Shown here: piece after piece, positions 16,183-23,228 of the stretch | How positions within the stretch are numbered: position 1 is the first letter of the stretch | How the letters are laid out: each line of letters begins with the position of its first letter | NCBI GenBank assembly: GCA_036269135.1 | Contig: DATASQ010000057.1 | Span: 1 to 64,000, forward strand | DNA from: Palsa-343 sp036269135 | Lineage (GTDB): Bacteria > Acidobacteriota > Terriglobia > Terriglobales > Acidobacteriaceae | Direction: 5' to 3' | Length of the DNA: 64,000 nt | Translations under genes and position numbers: made by a program | The notes under the pieces: generated by a model | Database searches by the model: none | What the model was told of the DNA's origin: nothing | The model's input: the letters and a program-made list of their open reading frames with translations, nothing else

Positions 16183-16782
16183 GTGAACGATTACACGCTG
16201 AATTACCTTACCGAGGTCGGCGCGATCGCTTCCTGCCTGGATGCGGGCGCCATCGACCGCATGCTCGACCTGCTGGTGGAGATTCGCGCCCAGGAGGGCA
16301 GGCTGTTTTTTCTGGGCGTGGGAGGCGGCGCGGGCCATGCCGGCCATGCGGTTAACGACTTTCGCAAGATCGCCGGCATTGAATCCTACGCGCCGACGGA
16401 TAACGTTTCGGAGCTGACGGCGCGCATCAACGACGAAGGCTGGGACTCCTGTTACGCGCAATGGCTGCGGGGCAGCCATCTCAGTGGGCGCGATGCGGTG
16501 TTCGTCTTTTCGGTAGGGGGCGGGAATGCCGAACGCCGGGTCAGCCTGAATCTGGTGGCCAGCCTGGAATTCGCCCGAAGCGTGGGGGCGCGGATTCTCG
16601 GCGTGGTGGGACGCGATGGCGGCGCCACGGCGCAGCTTGCCGATGCCTGCCTGATCATCCCCACCCTCTCCGCCGATACGATTACGCCGCACACCGAGGA
16701 ATTCCAGGCGGTGGTCTGGCATCTGCTGGTTTCCCATCCGCGGCTGCGCCGCCACGAGATGAAATGGGAATCGGCGCAGTAG
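16183..16782 (+). CDS. SIS-domain sugar isomerase (sedoheptulose-7-P isomerase-like)
   Basis: 199 residues of the GmhA/DiaA SIS family. A helical N-terminus leads to the phosphosugar-binding core: LFFLGVGGGAGHAGHAVNDFRKIAGI, VFVFSVGGGNAERR and ARILGVVGRDGG, then TPHTEEFQAVVWHLL, where canonical GmhA also has a conserved His and Glu. GmhA converts sedoheptulose-7-phosphate to D,D-manno-heptose-7-phosphate. GTG 16183 is chosen because GGAGG lies 10 nt upstream; TTG 16174 is too close to it. The HAD phosphatase overlaps its 3' end by 19 bp and GHMP/nucleotidyltransferase genes lie nearby, supporting a heptose role over a DnaA-interacting DiaA role. Confidence 0.8.
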   Translation: MNDYTLNYLTEVGAIASCLDAGAIDRMLDLLVEIRAQEGRLFFLGVGGGAGHAGHAVNDFRKIAGIESYAPTDNVSELTARINDEGWDSCYAQWLRGSHLSGRDAVFVFSVGGGNAERRVSLNLVASLEFARSVGARILGVVGRDGGATAQLADACLIIPTLSADTITPHTEEFQAVVWHLLVSHPRLRRHEMKWESAQ

Positions 16783-17369
16783 CCCGTCCCGCGATCTTTC
16801 TCGATCGGGATGGGGTTCTCAATGCGCTGGTCCTGAACCCTGCTACGGGCCGGATGGAATCGCCGCTGATTCCGGAAGATTTTCGCCTGTTACCCGGAGT
16901 TATAACGGCGCTTCAGCGGTTGCAGGCTCATGGATATCCGCTGATTCTCGTCTCGAACCAGCCGAATTATGCGCTGGGTAAGTCGACATGGCTCAACTTA
17001 GGGCTGATACACCACAGGCTGGTGACGGAGTTAGCCGTGGCAGGCATCCACTTCATCCGCTTTTCTTACTGCCTTCATCATCCGAAAGGGGTGGTGGCGG
17101 GGTATTCGGGATCCTGTCGCTGCCGCAAGCCTTCGCCGTGGTTTCTGCTCCGCGCCCGCGATGACTTTCATCTCTCGCTGGCGGATTCCTGGATGATTGG
17201 CGACCAGCCCACCGACTCGGAATGCGGCCGCGCGGCGGGCGTGCGGTGCCTCCGCATCGATGCGGGCGCCGGATCGGAGGCCGGGGCGCGAAGCCTAAGC
17301 TTCGATCCCTGTGCCGACGCATGTGCGCGGGATCTGACCGAGGCCGCTGCGATCATCCTCGAAGGCTGA
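16764..17369 (+). CDS. HAD-IIIA phosphatase (GmhB-like, heptose bisphosphate)
   Basis: 201 residues. The HAD nucleophile motif IFLDRDGVLN (about residues 11-20) is of the histidinol/heptose-bisphosphate phosphatase type. LILVSNQPNYA is motif II. A zinc loop is formed by CLHH and CRCRKPSPW. Motif IV is SWMIGDQPTDSECGRAAG. GmhB removes the 7-phosphate from heptose-1,7-bisphosphate. The start at ATG 16764 lies inside the SIS gene, implying translational coupling. The last 75 bp overlap the end of the convergent transaldolase. The neighbourhood points to GDP-heptose synthesis, but the substrate is inferred. Confidence 0.83.
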   Translation: MGIGAVARPAIFLDRDGVLNALVLNPATGRMESPLIPEDFRLLPGVITALQRLQAHGYPLILVSNQPNYALGKSTWLNLGLIHHRLVTELAVAGIHFIRFSYCLHHPKGVVAGYSGSCRCRKPSPWFLLRARDDFHLSLADSWMIGDQPTDSECGRAAGVRCLRIDAGAGSEAGARSLSFDPCADACARDLTEAAAIILEG

Positions 17370-18122
17370 AGGGTTCCGCCCCGATCGGATCGCCACAGCG
17401 CGGGTATCGATGGTGTACGCCGCGGCGTGCGCGTCGCGATGGAACATCTCCACTGTCTCGCGTGAATAGGCGGCGAGGTCTTTGCCCACAAGGTCAAGCC
17501 TGCGCAGGATCTCGGGGGGGACGGTGATGATGTCGCACCCGGCCTGTTCGGCCTGGAAGATGTTCAGCACCTCCCGGGGGCTGGCCCACAGCAACTGTGC
17601 GCGCGGCCGCTCGCGGAGCAGCACCTTGGCCCAGGCCATCAGCGGTACGGGATCGATGCCGGTGTCGGCGATCCGGCCGGCAAAGACCGAGATGATCGCG
17701 GGAGCTTCGGGAGGCAGCGCCTCGGCAACATGCTCTACCTGATCGAGAGTCAGGATGGCAGTGACGTTCAGTGGCACACCGGCTTGCGCCAGCCGGCGAA
17801 TGAGCGGGCCCAGAAAGACGCCGGCACGATTCGTGACGGGAATCTTGACGTTGATATTCGCGCCCCAGGACGCCAGGGTCATCGCCTGCCGTTCCATTTC
17901 GGCCTCGTCCTCGGCGAAAACTTCGAGCGAGATCGGCCGATCCGGCACGACCGCCACGAGGGTGCGCGCAAACGCTTCGTAGTCCTGCACCCCGGCCTTG
18001 CGCATGAGCGTGGGATTGGTCGTGAACCCCTGGATCCAGGGCTTCGCCGCCATTTCCAGAATGCTTGCCAGATCCGCTCCGTCGCTGAAGAGGCGGATAC
18101 GCCAGTCTTCGATTCGTCTCAT
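17295..18122 (-). CDS. Transaldolase-family protein
   Basis: 275 residues of the transaldolase/fructose-6-phosphate aldolase barrel. Visible are LFSDGADLASILEMA, the signature GFTTNPTLMRKAG, the Schiff-base lysine in NINVKIPVTN, and VPLNVTAILTLDQV and IISVFAGRIADTG. Transaldolase exchanges a dihydroxyacetone unit between sedoheptulose-7-P and fructose-6-P, so it could tune the pool of sedoheptulose-7-P used by the adjacent SIS isomerase. ATG 18122 is directly preceded by the MRR-coding start of the signature region. It lies 2 bp after the WecG/TagA gene stop, in the same minus-strand operon. Its 3' end overlaps the HAD gene by 75 bp. Confidence 0.85.
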   Translation of the reverse strand: MRRIEDWRIRLFSDGADLASILEMAAKPWIQGFTTNPTLMRKAGVQDYEAFARTLVAVVPDRPISLEVFAEDEAEMERQAMTLASWGANINVKIPVTNRAGVFLGPLIRRLAQAGVPLNVTAILTLDQVEHVAEALPPEAPAIISVFAGRIADTGIDPVPLMAWAKVLLRERPRAQLLWASPREVLNIFQAEQAGCDIITVPPEILRRLDLVGKDLAAYSRETVEMFHRDAHAAAYTIDTRAVAIRSGRNPSAFEDDRSGLGQIPRTCVGTGIEA

Positions 18123-18124
18123 GG

Positions 18125-19039
18125 TCAGTCTCCGGCGGTTGGTTCGTGCGTGACGGTCGAGGGGTGCAGCCGCCGTTCCCATCGAGTGCGCTTGCCGCGC
18201 GCCCACTGCTGCAACACGAGAAAGATGAAGTACGTATTGCCGAACAGATACCGCCGCCACAGCCGGCGCGGCTCCATGATCAGGCGGAAGAGCCACTCCA
18301 GCGCGTTGCGCTGCATCCACTGGGGCGCGCGCCGCTGCAGGCCAGCCTGGGTATCGAAGGCCCCGCCCACCGGCAGAATCACACCCACGTTCAGCCGTCC
18401 GCGATGGCGCTGCATCCAGATCTCCTGTTTGGGCGCGCCAAAGGCGACGCAGAGCAGGTCGGGATGCGCCTCTTCGATGACTTTCTCGACCCAGAACAAC
18501 TCCGCCGGATCGTTTTCAAATCCGAGCGGCGGACAATAAGTGCCGCAGATATCGAGGCCGGGATAGCGGCGGCGGAGGTTGAAGGCGGCCATCTCCGCCG
18601 CTCCGGGGAGTCCGCCGAGAAAGAAGACGCGGAAGCCATAGTGGGCGGCCTCCGAGCACATCCGTTCCATCAGGTCGCCGCCGGTCACGCGCTCCGGGAT
18701 AGGCGCATCGAGGAGGCGCGACGCCATGACCACCGACACGCCATCCGGGACGGCGAGGTCCGCCTTGCGCAACGCCTCGGCAAAGAGCTCGTCTTTCCGG
18801 GCCAGCGTCACCAGCTGCGCGTTAGGGCCGACGACGGTCAGCGGGGGCATTTCTCCTCGATGCAGCAGCGCTTCCACCAGCAGGATGGCCGCGTAGTCCA
18901 TCGAGATTCGGTCGACGGGGACGCCGGCGATCGTAAAGCGCGGCGGCAGCGGCAAACGCGCCGGGCCCTCCCTGGTGTCCGCGGGCTTCACGGTGTCCGC
19001 TGCGCTTGAAATCTCAAACACTGCATCCATTTTTGCCAT
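18125..19039 (-). CDS. WecG/TagA/CpsF family glycosyltransferase (GT26)
   Basis: 304 residues. The family core is visible: FTIAGVPVDRISMDYA, VGPNAQLVTLAR, KADLAVPDGVSVVMASRL, RVFFLGGLPGAAE, LLCVAFGAPKQEIWMQRH and VGVILPVGGAFDTQAG. GT26 enzymes transfer a sugar such as N-acetylmannosamine or its uronate to an undecaprenyl-diphosphate-linked acceptor on the cytoplasmic side. The ATG at 19039 shares one base with the TGA of the upstream glycosyltransferase, so the two are translationally coupled; a GTG at 19048 behind AAGGA is an alternative. The C-terminal 40 residues are basic and may associate with the membrane. Confidence 0.87.
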   Translation of the reverse strand: MAKMDAVFEISSAADTVKPADTREGPARLPLPPRFTIAGVPVDRISMDYAAILLVEALLHRGEMPPLTVVGPNAQLVTLARKDELFAEALRKADLAVPDGVSVVMASRLLDAPIPERVTGGDLMERMCSEAAHYGFRVFFLGGLPGAAEMAAFNLRRRYPGLDICGTYCPPLGFENDPAELFWVEKVIEEAHPDLLCVAFGAPKQEIWMQRHRGRLNVGVILPVGGAFDTQAGLQRRAPQWMQRNALEWLFRLIMEPRRLWRRYLFGNTYFIFLVLQQWARGKRTRWERRLHPSTVTHEPTAGD

Positions 19040-20016
19040 CAGGCCCACAACATTTCCTTCCTTTCCCAAAAGAGCCGGGGGGCTACCCCGTTTGCAATCG
19101 CGGTTTTCCGCAGCTCATCCCGCACGCGGCGCGCCACGTATTGCGGCGAGGCGCAGAGCGATCGGCCCAGCGCGACGGTCCCGCGCAGATATTCCCGCCG
19201 CGCCAGATGCATATTGCAGCGGCGCAGCCAGTCCTTCGCGCGCACCGCCGCCGGATTCACGAAGCCGCTCAGCACCGGGGCCACGTCGCAAAGGGGCTGA
19301 GGGGGCAGACCCCACAAATCCGAGAGCAGAAGGTACTGCACGTAGAGGGCAGCCAGCTGCTGGCTCTCGAGGTGCCGCGAACTCACGCTGTGCTCGCTCT
19401 GGCGAAAGCCCACCAGCGCCTGGGGAATGCAGCGGACATCGTAGCGGCGGGCCATCCGCCACCACAGGTCGGCGTCTTCGGCATGCAGATCCATGCGATA
19501 GCCGCCCAGGGCTACCGCCTTCTCCACATTCAGAGCCACGGTGGAATGGCAGATGGAGAGCAGGTGTCCCCGCTCGACAATCGAGTGCAGCTCCTCGGCG
19601 GTGCCGCGGGAACAGCGAAACTGGCCCGCGCAGCGTTCACGCGGATGATAGTCGGCGAGGGAATAGATGAGGCCCGAATCCGGGAAGCGCGCGATGGCTT
19701 CGAGAAGCGTTTCCATGCGGGTGGGATAGGAGACGTCATCCGCATCCATGCGCACCAGCCAGGGCGTGCGCGCTTCGCGCAGGAGACGATTGAGGGTGGC
19801 GGTGACGCCGGCATGCGGCTGCTCGATGACCCGCAACTGAGGAAGGTGCAGGCTGCGCAGGTAGGCAGCGCTGGCATCGCTTCCGCCATCGACGATGGCC
19901 AGAATGGAGAAGCCGCGCACGCTCTGCGCGCGAAGGCTCTCCATGGCCTCGCGCAGCCAGGGCATGGCATCGCACACCGGCATACCTACGGTGATGGTGA
20001 GCTCAGGGTTCTGCAT
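19039..20016 (-). CDS. Family 2 glycosyltransferase
   Basis: 325 residues. The GT-A start is ITVGMPVCDAMPWLREAMESL, followed by ILAIVDGGSDAS and the metal-binding DXD in LVRMDADDVSYPTRME (about residues 93-95). DLHAEDADLWWRMARRY is the usual late acidic and Trp-rich motif. No transmembrane segment is seen. It is the first gene of a minus-strand operon (this gene, then the GT26 and transaldolase genes) divergent from the SDR/hdd operon. It probably adds a sugar to the same surface glycan. Confidence 0.87.
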   Translation of the reverse strand: MQNPELTITVGMPVCDAMPWLREAMESLRAQSVRGFSILAIVDGGSDASAAYLRSLHLPQLRVIEQPHAGVTATLNRLLREARTPWLVRMDADDVSYPTRMETLLEAIARFPDSGLIYSLADYHPRERCAGQFRCSRGTAEELHSIVERGHLLSICHSTVALNVEKAVALGGYRMDLHAEDADLWWRMARRYDVRCIPQALVGFRQSEHSVSSRHLESQQLAALYVQYLLLSDLWGLPPQPLCDVAPVLSGFVNPAAVRAKDWLRRCNMHLARREYLRGTVALGRSLCASPQYVARRVRDELRKTAIANGVAPRLFWERKEMLWA

Positions 20017-20363
20017 GATTCGAGAAAACCAAAGGCGAAAAACGGACGCGGTCTAACTATGCCGCTGACCTTTATTGTCAGCTTAAGGATGACTTATATC
20101 TGCCCGCGGGATGCCGCCTGGCAAAATATTTCTGCGGGCCGATCACCTCGGTAATTCCACTGACTGTAGTAACCGTTGATCAACCAGCAAATCCCTGCTA
20201 TTCGACTCGATAACCTGACTTGGGTAACGAACCCGGAGACAGAAAGGATTGCCAATCCGGGACCCGAGAACCAAAGATAGACAGCGATGAGAGCGAACAC
20301 GCTCCGGTCAATTCGGATTCGCCGTTGTCCCTGAACCGACTTTCTGTTTCGAAGGATCTTCTT
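20017..20363. promoter_or_regulatory. Divergent promoter region of the polysaccharide operons
   Basis: About 350 bp, clearly richer in A/T than the rest of the window. It separates the minus-strand GT2 operon from the plus-strand SDR/hddC/hddA operon and must hold both promoters. On the minus strand CTGACA (about 20078-20083) with a TAGTTA box 16 nt on is a possible promoter. On the plus side GAAGGA (20351-20356) is the ribosome binding site for GTG 20364. No operator was recognised. Confidence 0.4.
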
Positions 20364-21341
20364 GTGCTTCTGCCTGAGGCCAGTTATTTCATTGTGGGCG
20401 GCGCCGGTTTCATCGGCAGTCATTTCACCGACGCGCTTCTTGCGTCACCCAGAACACGCCGCGTCACCCTCTTCGACAACTTTTCCTCCGGTCGCGAGTG
20501 GCATTACGAGGCCCACAGCTCCGATCCGCGGCTGAACGTGGTGCGCGCGGGAGCGAGTGATATCAGCGCGCTTATGGCCACCATGGAAGGCCACGACTGG
20601 GTCATTCACCTGGCCTCCAATCCAGACATTGCGCGCGCCGCGGAGCAGCCGGAGATCGACTTTTATCGCGGCACCCTGCTCACGAACAACGTGGTGGAAG
20701 CGATGCGACGCACCGGACTGCATCGCCTGCTGTACGCCTCGGGCAGCGGCGTTTACGGCGATACCGGCGAGACCCGGGTGGGCGAGGACTACGCGCCTAT
20801 GCTGCCGGTTTCCACCTATGGGGCCAGCAAGCTGGCGTGCGAGTCGCTGATCGCCAGCTACTGTTCGATGTTCGGCCTGCGCGCCTGCGCGTTCCGTTTT
20901 GGGAACGTGGTCGGGCCGCGGCAGACCCACGGGGTTGGATTCGATTTTCTGCGCAGCCTGCGCGCGCGGCCCAATCGGCTCCGCATCCTGGGCGACGGCC
21001 GGCAAAGCAAGCCTTACATCCACGTCAGCGACGTGGTCGAGGCCGTGCTGTGCGCCGCGGGCAAGGCCACCGCGCCGTTTTCGGTATTCAACGTCGCCAC
21101 CGACGACGCCGTGACCGTGGATGAGATCGCCGACCTGGCGGTCGAGACCCTGGGTCTTGCCGCTCTGCCCGCCCGCGAATATACGGGCGGACGCCGCGGC
21201 TGGCGTGGCGACGTTCCCGTGGTTCGCCTCAATTCGACCCGTATCCGCTCCCTCGGCTGGTTCCCGAAATGGAACAGCCGCGAGGCCGTGCGGCACTCTC
21301 TCGAGGAGCTGAAGACCGATGAACGTGTCCTGCTCAACTGA
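20364..21341 (+). CDS. NAD-dependent epimerase/dehydratase (extended SDR)
   Basis: 325 residues. The Rossmann motif is FIVGGAGFIGSH (about residues 9-20), with VTLFDNFSSG after it; WVIHLASNPDI and the catalytic STYGASKLACE (YxxxK) follow, then FRFGNVVGPRQTHGV and KPYIHVSDVVEA. This is the UDP-glucose-4-epimerase/dTDP-dehydratase class of nucleotide-sugar enzymes. GTG 20364 is chosen for GAAGGA 7 nt upstream and because it leaves a normal N-terminus. It overlaps the nucleotidyltransferase by 23 bp and shares an operon with the heptose kinase. It may act on a GDP-heptose, but specificity is not visible. Confidence 0.87.
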   Translation: MLLPEASYFIVGGAGFIGSHFTDALLASPRTRRVTLFDNFSSGREWHYEAHSSDPRLNVVRAGASDISALMATMEGHDWVIHLASNPDIARAAEQPEIDFYRGTLLTNNVVEAMRRTGLHRLLYASGSGVYGDTGETRVGEDYAPMLPVSTYGASKLACESLIASYCSMFGLRACAFRFGNVVGPRQTHGVGFDFLRSLRARPNRLRILGDGRQSKPYIHVSDVVEAVLCAAGKATAPFSVFNVATDDAVTVDEIADLAVETLGLAALPAREYTGGRRGWRGDVPVVRLNSTRIRSLGWFPKWNSREAVRHSLEELKTDERVLLN

Positions 21342-22212
21342 CTCGCCCCGTGGACTGCCGATGCCGACCTTCGCCGGTATTTTCGGAACGCCTCCCTCGT
21401 TTTCCGGGTCTCCGGATCTGAACTCCCGCTCGCGCTGCACCTGTGCGGCCCACTGGCCCCCGCGGCTGGCGCTGCTCGCCGGCGGTTTGGCCACGCGTCT
21501 TCGGCCGCTGACCACCACCACGCCGAAGTCGCTCATCCAGGTGGCCGGCGAACCGTTTCTCGCCCATCAGCTGCGGCTGCTGCGCGCCGGAGGCCTTCGC
21601 GAAGTGGTGGTGTGCTGCGGGTACCTGGGCTCGCAGATCGAGGAGTTTGCCGGGGACGGCAGCCGCTTCGGGCTCTCCATCGCCTACAGTTACGACGGCG
21701 AAACCCCGTTGGGCACCGGGGGCGCCGTGCGTGCCGCGCTGCCGCTGCTGGGACGGCAGTTTCTCGTGATGTATGGGGACAGCTGGCTCACCGAGCCGAT
21801 CGAACCCATCTGGCGGAGCTTCTGCGAGGCCGGCAAGCCGGCTCTGATGACCGCGTTCCGTAACCGGAACCGCTGGGGCGCCAGCAACGTCGAGTACCGC
21901 GACGGGCTCGTCGTCCGCTATAACAAACGATTCCCGTCCACGGCGATGCACCACATCGACTACGGCTTCCAGGTACTGGACGCGAGCGTGCTCGAACGCT
22001 GGACCGTTCCTGTGTTCGATCTGGCCGATGTGCTCTCCGGGCTTGCCGATTATTCGCTCCTCGCAGGCTACGAGACGGCGGAACGCTTCTACGAGATCGG
22101 CTCGCTGCCCGGACTGCGCGAGACGGAAGCGGTGGTGGCGGCGGCTTCCTGCGCCCTCCCTGTCACCCGTGCCGGGTTGACGCCGCAGAGATTTGTCCCG
22201 AGGGTCTGCTGA
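21319..22212 (+). CDS. hddC: Sugar-1-phosphate nucleotidyltransferase (HddC-like)
   Basis: 297 residues. The NTP-transferase signature LALLAGGLATRLRPLTTTTPKSL begins near residue 51; FLVMYGDSWL holds the metal-binding Asp. An unusual N-terminal 45-residue segment rich in Pro/Ser precedes it, so the true start may be later, although no good internal start was seen. HddC-type enzymes make GDP-D-glycero-alpha-D-manno-heptose from the 1-phosphate. The gene overlaps the SDR by 23 bp and shares one base with the GHMP kinase start (TGATG), showing tight coupling. The heptose assignment depends on the kinase next door; mannose-1-P or glucose-1-P are alternatives. Confidence 0.75.
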   Translation: MNVSCSTDSPRGLPMPTFAGIFGTPPSFSGSPDLNSRSRCTCAAHWPPRLALLAGGLATRLRPLTTTTPKSLIQVAGEPFLAHQLRLLRAGGLREVVVCCGYLGSQIEEFAGDGSRFGLSIAYSYDGETPLGTGGAVRAALPLLGRQFLVMYGDSWLTEPIEPIWRSFCEAGKPALMTAFRNRNRWGASNVEYRDGLVVRYNKRFPSTAMHHIDYGFQVLDASVLERWTVPVFDLADVLSGLADYSLLAGYETAERFYEIGSLPGLRETEAVVAAASCALPVTRAGLTPQRFVPRVC

Positions 22213-23201
22213 TGATCATGACGCGAACGCCCCTGCGTATCTCGATTGGCGGCGGGGGTACCGACCTTCCCTCGTACTATCGCGAGCACGGCGGGGGATT
22301 CGTCATCTCCGGCGCCATCAATAAGTACGTCTATATCACCGTCAATCGGAGTTTCCTGCCGGGTTATTTCCTCAAGTACTCGGAAACGGAGCATGCGGAT
22401 ACCTGCGAGGAGATTCGGCACCCGCTGATGCGCGAGGCGATCCGCATGCACCGCGCCGCGTCGCCGCTGGAAGTCGTCAGCGTGGCCGATGTTCCGGCGG
22501 GGACCGGGCTGGGCTCCTCGGGAACCTTCCTGGTCGGTCTGCTGCATGCGCTCTATGCGTGGCGGCGGGAGCCGGTGACGGCGGAAGTGCTGGCGCGAGA
22601 AGCGATCGAGATCGAGATGAACCGGCTGGGGGAGCCGGTGGGCAAGCAGGACCAGTACATCGCCGCGTATGGCGGCCTGCTCTGCCAGGAATATCGGCCG
22701 GACGGCGAAGTCCGGGTCACGCCTCTGCACATGACGGAGGAATCGCTGCGGGAACTGCGCGATTCGCTCATGCTTTTCTTCATTGGAGACACGCGCAGCG
22801 CGTCTTCGCTGCTGGGCGAGCAGAAGCGGCTGTCGGAAGCGCGCGATCCGGCCATGATCGACAGCCTGCACTTTGCCCGGTCGCTGGGCCGCGAGATCCG
22901 GGACGCGCTCGAAGGCGGGCAGGTCTCCGAATTCGGTCAGCTGATGCATCAGCACTGGCTGCGCAAGCGGACCCGCTGCTGCCGGATGTCCACCAGCCAC
23001 ATCGACGCCCTCTACGATCTCGCTCGCTCCGAGGGCGGCGCTACTGGTGGCAAGCTCGTGGGCGCCGGCGGCAGCGGTTTCCTTCTCCTCCATACCCAGG
23101 ACCGCCGCCGGTTGCGCGACACGATGCTGCGCGCCGGCCTGAACGAAATGGACTTCGCCTTCGACTTCGATGGATCGGTGGTTCTGCTGCGCAATGCCTG
23201 A
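22212..23201 (+). CDS. hddA: D-glycero-D-manno-heptose 7-phosphate kinase (GHMP family, HddA-like)
   Basis: 329 residues. TPLRISIGGGGTDLPSYY at the very N-terminus, then GGGFVISGAINKYVYITVN, are characteristic of the HddA subgroup of GHMP kinases. The ATP loop is VPAGTGLGSSGTFLVGLLHA (about residues 94-113). The C-terminal GGKLVGAGGSGFLLL is the third GHMP motif. HddA phosphorylates heptose-7-phosphate at the anomeric carbon to give the alpha-1,7-bisphosphate for GmhB. The start is coupled to the hddC stop. Together with the SIS, HAD and nucleotidyltransferase genes this completes the GDP-heptose branch. Related fucose or mannose kinases are less likely given the neighbours. Confidence 0.83.
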   Translation: MIMTRTPLRISIGGGGTDLPSYYREHGGGFVISGAINKYVYITVNRSFLPGYFLKYSETEHADTCEEIRHPLMREAIRMHRAASPLEVVSVADVPAGTGLGSSGTFLVGLLHALYAWRREPVTAEVLAREAIEIEMNRLGEPVGKQDQYIAAYGGLLCQEYRPDGEVRVTPLHMTEESLRELRDSLMLFFIGDTRSASSLLGEQKRLSEARDPAMIDSLHFARSLGREIRDALEGGQVSEFGQLMHQHWLRKRTRCCRMSTSHIDALYDLARSEGGATGGKLVGAGGSGFLLLHTQDRRRLRDTMLRAGLNEMDFAFDFDGSVVLLRNA

Positions 23202-23228
23202 TCGCAGGCGCAAATTCGAGGACCGCCG

